Positions 41,758 through 50,163 of a DNA stretch of 64,000 nucleotides are shown piece by piece. This DNA is from SXNM01 sp964586155 (GTDB taxonomy: Bacteria; Myxococcota_A; UBA9042): assembly GCA_964586155.1 (NCBI GenBank), contig CAZPHC010000029.1, forward strand, positions 1 through 64,000, given 5' to 3'. A program made the translations under genes and the position numbers. Under the pieces are notes generated by a model. It saw only the letters and a list, made by a program, of their open reading frames with translations. It was not told the DNA's origin and ran no database searches. Within the stretch, counting starts at the first letter, position 1. Each line of letters begins with the position of its first letter.

Positions 41758-44700
41758 ATGAAGCGCACCCCCTTCGAAGCTTCCCAGGCAGCCGGCACCC
41801 TCGTGGCCCGCATCGTCGCCGCCGCGTTGGCCTGCGCGGTCCTCGCGCCGGGCCTCGCCTCGGCCCAGGCCGCCGACGTCCCGACGGTCGGCGCCGACAC
41901 CAAGAAGGCCGAGAAGAAGGGCTCCCTCTTCGACGAGCAGCAGCTCAAGAAGCAGAAGGAGAAGAAGAAGGTCGACCCCGACGCGGTGCAGAAGGGCGAC
42001 TTCGACGCCGAGAAGCTCGAGAGCCTGTCGTTCGACGCCAAGGCGCGCACGCTGCAGGCCCAGAAGTCGGTGATCCGCATCAAGATGATCAAGGAGATGG
42101 AGTCGTTCGTCGAGCGCAAGGGCGGCTCGGGCGTCGACGAACCCGAGCGCATGGCGTCGATCTACTTCCGCCTCGCCGAGACCTGGTGGGAAGAGACCCA
42201 CTACCAGTACCTGCTCGCCCGCGCCCGCTACAACGCCGAGGTCAAGGCCTTCGAAGACGGCGTGCGCAAGACCAAGCCGACCGAGCCGGTCGAGAACTAC
42301 GAGAAGTCGATCCTCTACTACGAGAAGGTCCTGCAGCAGTTCCCGAGCTACAAGCGCATCGACGAGGTCATCTACCGCCTGGGCAAGGCCGCGCTCGGCC
42401 AGGGCAAGGCGCTCGGCGACAAGGTCCTGACCAACAAGGGCGTGCAGTACCTCAACCAGCTGATCCAGAAGTACCAGCAGTCGCAGTACATCCCGCAGTC
42501 CCACCTCGCGCTCGCCGAGCACTTCTTCGACAGCAACAACCTGACGCTCGCGAAGATGAACTACGAGCGGATCGTGCAGAACTTCCGCAGCAGCAACCTG
42601 TTCAACTACGCGCTCTACAAGCTCGGCTGGGTCTACTTCAACCTCCGCGAGTTCGAGCGCGCGGTCGAGACCTTCCAGTCGGTCGTCCGCGAGATCGACA
42701 AGAGCAAGACCAAGCAGATCGAGTTCCGCGACCAGGCCCTCAACGACCTCGTCCCCGCCTACGCCGAGCTCGAGCGCGGCTGGCCTGCGGCGAAGGAGTA
42801 CTTCACCAAGGTCGAGGGCGAAAAGCAGATGTGGATCCGCCTCGAGCGGCTCGCCGCCCTGTACGTCGCCAACGACAAGCAGGAGCTGGCGATCGAGCTG
42901 CACGGCCACTTCATCGAGACCAAGCCCACCGATCCGCGCTGCGTCGACTGGTGGGAGACCATCGTCGACATCTACATGACCCTCGAGAAGTTCGAGGACA
43001 TCGAAGTCGCGCTGCGCAAGTTCCTCGCCTTCACCGACGAGCGCACCAGCCCGTGGGTGGCGGCGAACAAGAAGAACGCCGAGGTCACCGAGAAGGCCGC
43101 CAAGCTGGGTGAGACCTACCTCATCTACCTGTCGAACCACTTCCACCAGCGCGCGCAGAAGATCGAAGAGGAGCAGAAGAGCCTCGAGGCGGCGCGTCCG
43201 GACTACGCCAAGGCTGCCGCCGACTACGCCGAGTTCGTCCGTCGCTACCCGGACAGCAAGAAGGCCTACATCGTCAACTTCTACTACGCCGAAATCCTCT
43301 ACCTGCAGCTCAAGGACTACGAGAAGGCCCGCGCCCAGTACAAGCGCGTCATCGAGCTCGACAAGGAAGGCGAGTACCTCGAGGACGCGGCCCTCGGCGT
43401 CATCTACTCGGTCGAGGAGCTGCTCAAGAGCACGCGCGCCCGCTACGACTACGACAAGAAGGCCTGGATCGACGATCCGACGGCGCCGCCGCTGGTCACG
43501 GTCAAGACGACCGACGCCAGCAACGCCAAGGTCGAGGTCACCAAGAAGTCCGAAGAGGAGACCGTCACCGAGGACCAGATCAAGGAAGCCCAGGTTCCGA
43601 AGAAGCGCCAGGAGCTGCACCCGCTCGAGCGCGACTTCGTCGATGCCGCCGACAAGTACGTCACGCTCATGGAGAACCTGCAGAAGGCCAAGGGCGCCGA
43701 GTGGATGAAGAAGAAGAACCGCGGCCGCGACGTGCCGGGCATCATGTACGTCGCCTCGGCGACCTACTACGAGCGCGGCCAGTACCCCGAGGCCATCGAG
43801 CGCCTCGAGCGCGTCTACAAGTACGACGAGGCCCGCGTCGAGGGCGAGATCGCGGTCAAGACGCTCATCGACATCTACGCCCGCCAGAAGAACTGGCAGA
43901 AGATCGAGGAGTGGGCCCGCGTGATGCTCGCGCGCAAGAAGATGCAGCTGTTCAAGGTCAAGGACCTGCGCAAGTACGTCGCCGTCTCGGTCGGCGAGCA
44001 GGCGCGTGAGCTGGCCGAGCGCAAGGACTTCGACGGCGCCCACGCCAAGTACGACACCATCCTCACCGAGTTCCGCAAGGACGAGCCCGAGCTCGCCGCC
44101 ATCTCGCTGTTCAACAAGGCCGCCATCTACGAGATCCAGAAGGAGGAGAAGAAGGCGATCCAGACCTACGAGCGCGTGGTCAAGGAGTTCAAGAACTCCA
44201 AGGTCGCCCCGGAGGCCATGTTCAACATCGGCATGATCTACGAAGCGCAGACGCAGTTCCGCGACGCGGCGGACTCGTTCTTGAAGATGGCCAAGATCCG
44301 CAAGAACGCCGACGCGGCGCAGGCGCTGATCAACGCCGGCCAGATCCTCAACGCGCTCGGTCAGCACAAGGAGGCCGCTGCGGCCTACGGCGACTTCATC
44401 AAGACCGTCACTGGCCTCAAGGAGACCGACGACGAGACCAAGCGCCTCGTCGCCCTGGTGCCCGACGCCTACATCGAGATCGGTCGCGTCTACGAGCGCG
44501 CCGGCATGCTCAAGGACGCCACCAAGAGCTACGGCCTGGTCGCCTCGAAGTTCGGCAACCGTCCCGAGCTGCAGGTCGAGGCGATCGGTCGCTCGATGAA
44601 GCTGCTGATCGACGAGGACCGCGACGCCGCCAAGCCGAAGAACGCCAAGAAGATCCAGGACTACATCAAGCAGGTCCTGAAGATCTGGGAGAACCCGGAG

Positions 44701-45384
44701 GCCCGCGGCGGCAACGCGCAGTACTACTTCGCCCAGTCGCTCTTCCACTCGGCAGAATTCCTGTTCGACATCTTCGCGAAGCTCTCGCTCAAGGATGTCA
44801 AGAACATGAAGATGCTCAAGCCCATGCTCGAGAAGCAGGCGACCACGCTCAAGGAGGCCGAGAAGTCCTACTTCGACGTGATCGACAACACCGCCGGCGG
44901 CCAGGGCAAGTACTTCGCGGCGTGCGCGGCCTACAAGGTCGGCATGCTCTACTACCGCTTCAAGGAAGACCTGTTCAACGCGCCGCTGCCCAAGCAGGTC
45001 GAGCGCGCGGTCGAGGCGGGCTACCCCGAGGTCGAGGAGCGCTACCGTCAGGCCATCGAGCAGGTCGCGGCGCCCATCGAAGAGCAGAGCCTCGTCGCGT
45101 TGCGCGGCGCGATCCAGACCGCCCACAACCTCGGTGCCTACAACGACTGCACCCGCCAGGCGGGTGAGGTCGCCGCCAAGGTCAACCCGAACGAGTACCC
45201 GACGGTCGAGAAGGACCCGAACCTGCCGCGCGCGACCACCGCGCTCAACGCGACCAAGACGACCGACACGTCGAGTTCGGCCGCGTTCGTCACCCGCGTC
45301 CGTCGCGGCAAGTTCACCGTGAGCTACAAGCCCGAAGAGATCGCGAGCCAGACCAAGGAGAAGGCCGCCGCCGAGCGCAAGTAA
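41758..45384 (+). CDS. Large TPR periplasmic protein (GltD/AgmU-like)
   Basis: A 1208-residue exported protein. Signal peptide (ALACAVLAPGLASA), a Lys/Glu-rich region (about 45-100), then tetratricopeptide repeats over most of the length, with Tyr/Lys/Glu-rich helices such as YEKVLQQFPSYKRIDEVIYRLG and YAEFVRRYPDSKKAYIVNFYYAE. A charged linker lies near 580-640. Length close to that of Myxococcus AgmU/GltD (about 1,200 residues, TPR-rich, periplasmic), and the position next to GltC- and GltE-like genes supports that identity. AgmU/GltD is a decorated TPR component of the moving gliding complex. ATG 41758 has GGAG eight bases upstream; an in-frame N-terminal extension from 41683 has no ribosome site. 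Confidence 0.8.
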   Translation: MKRTPFEASQAAGTLVARIVAAALACAVLAPGLASAQAADVPTVGADTKKAEKKGSLFDEQQLKKQKEKKKVDPDAVQKGDFDAEKLESLSFDAKARTLQAQKSVIRIKMIKEMESFVERKGGSGVDEPERMASIYFRLAETWWEETHYQYLLARARYNAEVKAFEDGVRKTKPTEPVENYEKSILYYEKVLQQFPSYKRIDEVIYRLGKAALGQGKALGDKVLTNKGVQYLNQLIQKYQQSQYIPQSHLALAEHFFDSNNLTLAKMNYERIVQNFRSSNLFNYALYKLGWVYFNLREFERAVETFQSVVREIDKSKTKQIEFRDQALNDLVPAYAELERGWPAAKEYFTKVEGEKQMWIRLERLAALYVANDKQELAIELHGHFIETKPTDPRCVDWWETIVDIYMTLEKFEDIEVALRKFLAFTDERTSPWVAANKKNAEVTEKAAKLGETYLIYLSNHFHQRAQKIEEEQKSLEAARPDYAKAAADYAEFVRRYPDSKKAYIVNFYYAEILYLQLKDYEKARAQYKRVIELDKEGEYLEDAALGVIYSVEELLKSTRARYDYDKKAWIDDPTAPPLVTVKTTDASNAKVEVTKKSEEETVTEDQIKEAQVPKKRQELHPLERDFVDAADKYVTLMENLQKAKGAEWMKKKNRGRDVPGIMYVASATYYERGQYPEAIERLERVYKYDEARVEGEIAVKTLIDIYARQKNWQKIEEWARVMLARKKMQLFKVKDLRKYVAVSVGEQARELAERKDFDGAHAKYDTILTEFRKDEPELAAISLFNKAAIYEIQKEEKKAIQTYERVVKEFKNSKVAPEAMFNIGMIYEAQTQFRDAADSFLKMAKIRKNADAAQALINAGQILNALGQHKEAAAAYGDFIKTVTGLKETDDETKRLVALVPDAYIEIGRVYERAGMLKDATKSYGLVASKFGNRPELQVEAIGRSMKLLIDEDRDAAKPKNAKKIQDYIKQVLKIWENPEARGGNAQYYFAQSLFHSAEFLFDIFAKLSLKDVKNMKMLKPMLEKQATTLKEAEKSYFDVIDNTAGGQGKYFAACAAYKVGMLYYRFKEDLFNAPLPKQVERAVEAGYPEVEERYRQAIEQVAAPIEEQSLVALRGAIQTAHNLGAYNDCTRQAGEVAAKVNPNEYPTVEKDPNLPRATTALNATKTTDTSSSAAFVTRVRRGKFTVSYKPEEIASQTKEKAAAERK

Positions 45385-45438
45385 CGCGCATCGACGGTCC
45401 GGCCCCACCCACCCGTTCGTTCGTCTGAGAGGAATGCC

Positions 45439-47427
45439 ATGATGGTCCAACGCTCCTACACCGCCATCGCCGCCGGCCTGCTGCTCGGCGCCCTGTTCGC
45501 CGCGCCCGCCTTCGCCGCCGAGGGTGAGTACCTGCCGAACATCAACGACAAGGCGCAGGACGCCTTCCGCACCGGCCTGGCCTCGGCCCTGCGTCCGCTG
45601 CCGAAGTGCAATCCGATGCGCATGCTCGCTGACGGCAGCTGCTGCGCGCCCGGCTTCGCCTCGCTCAACGACCGCTGCGTCCGCGTCGCTCCGCCGACCT
45701 GTGCCCAGGTCGCGATCGAGAACCCGCAAGCCTGCAGCCTGACGCTCTGCGCCAAGTACGTGCGCGAGATCACCGATCAGAAGAAGGACGACGCCGGCAA
45801 CCCGATCCCGCGCAAGGACGAGCAGGGCAACGCCATCCCCGGCGAGTTCGAGACGACCACCCGCGAGGAGGTCTGCGAGCCGTGGAAGAACGGCATGCGC
45901 GACCTCAGCTGCGAGCTCGACACCTACCAATGCACCAAGGAAGAGCTGGCGTCCGGCCCGACCCGTTGGTGCGGCGATTGGATCAAGCGCGTCGAGGCGC
46001 CGACCGAGGACGGCAAGACCGAGGAGCGCTTCTTGCGCTGCAAGCCGGGCAGCGAGGGCTGCGAGCTCACCACGCGCGAGTGCACCGGCAAGGAGCTGAC
46101 CAGCGGCAAGTCCGAGGGCGCCGGCCCGTGCCAGATCGGCGAGTACGTCAACGAAGCCGACGGCAAGTGCACCAAGCCGGCTTGCCCCAAGCAGTGCACC
46201 ACCGCTGACGGTCGCTGCGCCGCCTGCGGCCCGGACTACTTCGGCGCCGCCGCGGCCTTCGGCAAGGCCCGCGAGCTCGACCCGAACTTCTACGAGGCCT
46301 ACTTCAACGAAGGCATGGCCCTCGAGCGCCTCGGCAAGCACGACGAGGCGGTGAAGATCTACCAGAAGGCCCGCGAAGTGCAGCCCAAGGGCGATCAGGA
46401 TCGTCTGTTGCAGCTCTCGGCCCAGGCCTACATCGCCCGCTCGAAGCTGGCCGACGCCATGAGCCTGGCCGAAGCCGGCGAGACCGAGAAGGCCAAGCAG
46501 GCCCGCGAGGCTGCTCGCTCGATCTGCGAGTCGATCCGCGGCCAGGATCCGGACAACACGATGGCCAACAACGTGCTGGCCCAGTACTGGCTCGACTCGG
46601 GCAACCTCGAGCTCGCCGAGAGCTTCGTCCAGCAGGTCCTGCGCGTGAACCGCGAAGACACGATCGCGCTGAACATCCGCGCCCTGATCAACCTGCACGG
46701 CGGCCAGAACGAGATCGTGCGCTGGATCCTCGAAGAGAAGGTCCTGCTGCTCGACCCGTCGAACGCCGAGGCGTTCGCCAACCTCGGCCTCGCCTTCGTC
46801 CGCATCGGCGACATGCCCAAGGCGGTCGTGGCCTTCGAGCGCGCGGTCAAGCTCAAGCCGAACTCGGTGCCGGCGCGCCTGAACCTCGGCGCCATCTACA
46901 TGGACTACCTGAACTACAAGGCCGCGCATGACCAGTACAAAGCCGCGCTTGCGATCGAGAAGGACAACCTCGAGGCGCTGACCGGCTACGCGCTGGCGCT
47001 CGAGGGTGTGCGCCAGCCGCAGGAGGCGGCGAAGTACTACGAGCGCGTGCTCGCCAAGGACCCGACGCGCAAGCCGATCCTCGTCCGCCTCGCCGTCATC
47101 TACGAGAAGGCGCCGTTCAACGACGGCAACAAGGCCATCGAGTACTGGAAGAAGTTCCGCTCGCAGGCCAACCTGCCCGAGCAGGGCGCCGCCCAGACCG
47201 AGAAGGACGTGTCCAAGGCCGCGTACGAGGCGCACCTCAAGAAGAAGGCGCCGCGCAAGGATGCCGCCGCCTTCAACGCCGAGCGTGAGGCGCTGCGCAA
47301 GAAGTCCGAGGCCGCGACGCTGCTGTGGAAGAACGTGCTCGCCATCGATTCGCGCATCCAGGCCATCGAAGAAGGCATGAAGCTCGAGAAGGAAGCGCGC
47401 GAGAAGGACGGCCAGCCCTCGAGCTAG
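45439..47427 (+). CDS. TPR protein with Cys-rich N-terminal domain (GltE/AglT-like)
   Basis: A 662-residue exported protein. The signal peptide (LLLGALFAAPAFA) precedes a Cys-rich region (about 48-270, some 20 cysteines, e.g. CNPMRMLADGSCCAPGFA and CTTADGRCAACG), then canonical tetratricopeptide repeats (about 270-560; YYERVLAKDP, AEAFANLGLAFVRIGD). A basic C-terminal helix ends the protein. GltE/AglT in Myxococcus is a TPR envelope protein encoded beside GltD, as here. I know of no Cys-rich domain in it, so this could be a lineage-specific form or a different protein. Start 45439: AGAGGA upstream; 54 bases after the previous stop. Confidence 0.78.
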   Translation: MMVQRSYTAIAAGLLLGALFAAPAFAAEGEYLPNINDKAQDAFRTGLASALRPLPKCNPMRMLADGSCCAPGFASLNDRCVRVAPPTCAQVAIENPQACSLTLCAKYVREITDQKKDDAGNPIPRKDEQGNAIPGEFETTTREEVCEPWKNGMRDLSCELDTYQCTKEELASGPTRWCGDWIKRVEAPTEDGKTEERFLRCKPGSEGCELTTRECTGKELTSGKSEGAGPCQIGEYVNEADGKCTKPACPKQCTTADGRCAACGPDYFGAAAAFGKARELDPNFYEAYFNEGMALERLGKHDEAVKIYQKAREVQPKGDQDRLLQLSAQAYIARSKLADAMSLAEAGETEKAKQAREAARSICESIRGQDPDNTMANNVLAQYWLDSGNLELAESFVQQVLRVNREDTIALNIRALINLHGGQNEIVRWILEEKVLLLDPSNAEAFANLGLAFVRIGDMPKAVVAFERAVKLKPNSVPARLNLGAIYMDYLNYKAAHDQYKAALAIEKDNLEALTGYALALEGVRQPQEAAKYYERVLAKDPTRKPILVRLAVIYEKAPFNDGNKAIEYWKKFRSQANLPEQGAAQTEKDVSKAAYEAHLKKKAPRKDAAAFNAEREALRKKSEAATLLWKNVLAIDSRIQAIEEGMKLEKEAREKDGQPSS

Positions 47428-47469
47428 GGTCCCGGCCGCGCGCGGGCACCACCCGCACCTGAGGCATCC

Positions 47470-47508
47470 CCGACGGCGCCGTCCCCATCCCAGGGCCGGC
47501 GCCGTCGG
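47470..47508 (+). terminator. Strong hairpin after the TPR gene block
   Basis: CCGACGGCGCCG (47470-47481) pairs perfectly with 47497-47508 across a 15-base loop. It starts 43 bases past the stop of the GltE-like gene. No T tract follows, so termination would need help, but the 12-base GC-rich stem is well above background. A sigma-70-like promoter lies downstream. Confidence 0.55.
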
Positions 47509-47573
47509 CAATTCCGGGCCTGGCCTCGATGCGGTGTGCGCACCCCGATCCGGCTGGCGGCAGCCGCTTCTGC

Positions 47574-47603
47574 TTGCAGCCTGCGCGCGCGATCGGCTAC
47601 CCT
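47574..47603 (+). promoter_or_regulatory. Possible sigma-70 promoter of the small exported protein gene
   Basis: TTGCAG (47574-47579), an 18-base spacer and TACCCT (47598-47603). A small GCCCC/GGGGC hairpin (47619-47635) follows just before the ribosome site. Confidence 0.3.
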
Positions 47604-47658
47604 TTGGCGCTTTGATGTGCCCCTGGACCGGGGGCGCGTCTCCCCGCTCGGAGGTCCC

Positions 47659-47916
47659 ATGAAGATCCACAAGCAAATCAGCGCCCTGCTCGTCGCGGCC
47701 AGCTTCGTCGTCCCCGCTCTCGCGTCGGCCGCCGACAAGGACCAGAAGTCGAAGTTCTACGACTTCAGCGACCAGATGATCGACGGCGAAGTGAAGAAGC
47801 CGCCGACCATGGTCATGGAGTCGCGCACCCGCGCCAAGTTCGAGAAGCTGCTCCGGCTCAAGAAGTCGTTCAAGCAGGCGATGATCGATTCGAGCAAGGA
47901 GCCGATCCTCAAGTAG
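47659..47916 (+). CDS. Small exported protein of unknown function
   Basis: An 85-residue protein: signal peptide (SALLVAASFVVPALASA, cleavage before ADKDQ) and a 60-residue charged mature part beginning KSKFYDFSDQMIDGEVKKPP and ending in a Lys-rich helix. I do not recognise a family by name, although the FYDFxDQMIDGEVKKP segment looks like a conserved motif rather than random sequence. It lies between the Glt-like operon and the next lipoprotein gene and may be transcribed on its own. ATG 47659 has GGAGG four bases upstream; earlier in-frame codons lack signals. Confidence 0.75.
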   Translation: MKIHKQISALLVAASFVVPALASAADKDQKSKFYDFSDQMIDGEVKKPPTMVMESRTRAKFEKLLRLKKSFKQAMIDSSKEPILK

Positions 47917-47982
47917 GACGGTGGGTTGTCTCTATCGAAGGCGGACACACGGCCACAGTCGTGTGAGGGCCGGAGTCTGTCG

Positions 47983-50133
47983 ATGCGTCACGCGTTCGGA
48001 TTGATCTTGCTGCTTGCGTTGGCCACGGCCTGCTCCTCGACCGGCGACGCAACCGGCGGCACCAACCTTCCCGGCGGCGGCGGCGGCGGCGGCACCGCGA
48101 CCACGGGTTGCGAGACCACAGGCGGCTTCGGCGTCGAGTGCATCGCCCACCTCGACCTGTTCGAGAAGGGCTCCAGCGTCGCGGCGTCGGACACGTACAA
48201 CGTCGACCCGAGCCTGGTGCAAGGCACCAAGGTCTGGAGCTTCTCGATCCGCAACAGCGGCAACGGCGATCTGGCGATCAGCAAGGTCGAGTTCCTCTAC
48301 AGCGCCAAGTCGCCGGCAGAGGCGTCGGCGCCGGCGTTCAGCTGCGTCGGACCGAACGGTGGCGCCTGCGCCGGTGCCTGGCCCAAGCTCATCTCGCAAG
48401 ACAAGAACGGCGGCGAGCTCACCTTCGACGTCGCCTTCACGCCCTACGCGGACGGCATCGAGCGGCAGGCCGTGCTGCGCCTGACCAGCAATGCCCAGGG
48501 CAAGGCCGTGACGCTGCTGCGCTTCTCGACCGCGTCCGGCGCGCCCCGCGTGCTCGTGACGCCCGAGGTCGTGGATTTTGGCTACGTCGGCATCAACGAA
48601 GAGAAGTTCGTCGAGGTCAAGGTCTTCAACACCGGCAGCAGCGAGCTCGTCATCTCGGCCATGGACCTGACCAAGCTCGAGCAGGGCCTGTTCAACGTCA
48701 TCGTCGACGGCAAGGAATACCCCGCCGGCGCCAGCGTCTCGTTCGAGCCGCCGCTGCGCGTCGCCAAGAACGAATCGATCGCGCTCAAGGGCCTCTACGC
48801 CGGCAAGGATGAGCTGCCCCACAACGGCGCCATCCTGCTGCAGACCAACGATCCCACGCTGACGAACGAGGGCGGCCCCGGCTTCAAGTCGATCCCGGTC
48901 AAGGCCAACTCCACCGGCCCGTGCCTGCTGGTCAAGCCGACCACCGTCGTCTTCGGCGCCACGGCGATCGCCTCGCTGGGCGTGCGCCAGGTCAACCTCG
49001 AAAGCTGCGGCGACGAGCCCGTCGTCATCACCGGCATGGCGTTCGTCGGCTCGCCCGGCGAGTTCGGCATCGACGCCGCCAAACTCAGCGAGACCGGCGG
49101 CAAGCTGCCGACCGTCGACGCGCCGCTGACGATCCCGAAGAACGGCAGCGCCTTGCTGACGGTGACCTACCAGCCCGAGGGGGCCAACCCGCTCAAGGAC
49201 GGCCTGCCGATCCCCGACACGGCGCTCATCGAGATCGCGAGCAACATCGCGGCCAAGAAGTCGACGCTCGCGCTCGAAGGCGTGGCGACCTCGGCGGATT
49301 GCCCGACGGCCATCATCACCATCCAAGAGGGCGACACCGTCGTGCCGCAGACCCTGCTGCACCTCGACGGCCTGCAGTCCTTGGCGCCGACTGGGGCCAT
49401 CGCCAAGTACAAGTGGGAGGTGACGCAGCCCACCGGCAGCGTCGGCCTGTTCCTGCCGGCCGACGCGGCGCCGCAGGTCACGTTCCAGCCGAACGTCGCA
49501 GGCGACTACGTGTTCCGCCTCCGCGTCTGGGACCAGACCGGCAAGGAGAGCTGCTTCCCCGGAGTGCGCACGGTCAAGGTCCTGCCCGACCAGGCCATCC
49601 ACGTCGAGCTGCTCTGGAACACGCCGGGCGATCCCGACCAAAGCGACAGCGGTCCGGCGGCCGGCGCCGACCTCGACCTGCACTTCGCCCATGACTTCGG
49701 CTCGGTGCTCGACTTCGACAACGACGGCGCGCCCGATCCGTGGTTCGACGCCAAGTACGACTGCTTCTGGTTCAACAAGACGCCGGAGTGGGGCAGCTAC
49801 GATCCGAACATCGACGACAATCCGAGCCTCGACCGCGACGACACCGACGGCGCCGGCCCCGAGAACCTGAACCTGACGCTGCCCGAGGATGGCCACGAAT
49901 ACGCCGTCGGCGTGCACTACTTCAACGCCAACGGCTGGGGCCCGTCGACCGCAGAGGTCCGGATCTACATCTACGGCCAGCTGCAGTACCAGGTCACGTC
50001 GAAGGCGCTCAACCAGGGTGATCTCTGGTATGTCGCGGACATTCAGTGGCCGAGCGCCAACATCGCCGGCAAGCTTCCTCCGGGCGGCGGCAACTACTTC
50101 GTGACCCCGAAGTACCCGGCTCCCGAGCTCTAA
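47983..50133 (+). CDS. Choice-of-anchor-D lipoprotein with EF-loop YfaP-like C-terminal domain (paralogue 4)
   Basis: A 716-residue lipoprotein, paralogue of the three leftward genes at 28-35 kb. Lipobox LLALATAC, then a Gly-rich linker. Ig-like choice-of-anchor-D domains follow (VVDFGYVGINEEKFVEV, TVVFGATAIASLGVRQV), a PKD-like domain (about 440-540; KYKWEVTQPTGS), and the shared C-terminal domain with HVELLWNTPGDPD, EF-like loop DFDNDGAPD (about 577), DDTDGAGPEN and VGVHYFNANGWG. It is on the opposite side of the Glt-like locus from its relatives and in inverted orientation. ATG 47983 has GGAG seven bases upstream. Function unknown. Confidence 0.83.
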   Translation: MRHAFGLILLLALATACSSTGDATGGTNLPGGGGGGGTATTGCETTGGFGVECIAHLDLFEKGSSVAASDTYNVDPSLVQGTKVWSFSIRNSGNGDLAISKVEFLYSAKSPAEASAPAFSCVGPNGGACAGAWPKLISQDKNGGELTFDVAFTPYADGIERQAVLRLTSNAQGKAVTLLRFSTASGAPRVLVTPEVVDFGYVGINEEKFVEVKVFNTGSSELVISAMDLTKLEQGLFNVIVDGKEYPAGASVSFEPPLRVAKNESIALKGLYAGKDELPHNGAILLQTNDPTLTNEGGPGFKSIPVKANSTGPCLLVKPTTVVFGATAIASLGVRQVNLESCGDEPVVITGMAFVGSPGEFGIDAAKLSETGGKLPTVDAPLTIPKNGSALLTVTYQPEGANPLKDGLPIPDTALIEIASNIAAKKSTLALEGVATSADCPTAIITIQEGDTVVPQTLLHLDGLQSLAPTGAIAKYKWEVTQPTGSVGLFLPADAAPQVTFQPNVAGDYVFRLRVWDQTGKESCFPGVRTVKVLPDQAIHVELLWNTPGDPDQSDSGPAAGADLDLHFAHDFGSVLDFDNDGAPDPWFDAKYDCFWFNKTPEWGSYDPNIDDNPSLDRDDTDGAGPENLNLTLPEDGHEYAVGVHYFNANGWGPSTAEVRIYIYGQLQYQVTSKALNQGDLWYVADIQWPSANIAGKLPPGGGNYFVTPKYPAPEL

Positions 50134-50163
50134 CCAAGCGCAATCCGGTCAAGAGAGGCAGCA

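Noticed and set aside
47574..47660. Sigma-54 promoter ahead of the small exported protein (TGGCGC near 47604)
   Set aside because: GG to GC spacing is eleven bases, not ten, and the -24 box is imperfect.
41533..47676. A minus-strand open frame of over 2,000 codons opposite the TPR genes
   Set aside because: Leu/Val/Asp/Arg-biased low-complexity translation, typical of the antisense of GC-rich Lys/Glu/Tyr-rich genes. The plus-strand genes have signal peptides, ribosome sites and TPR repeats.
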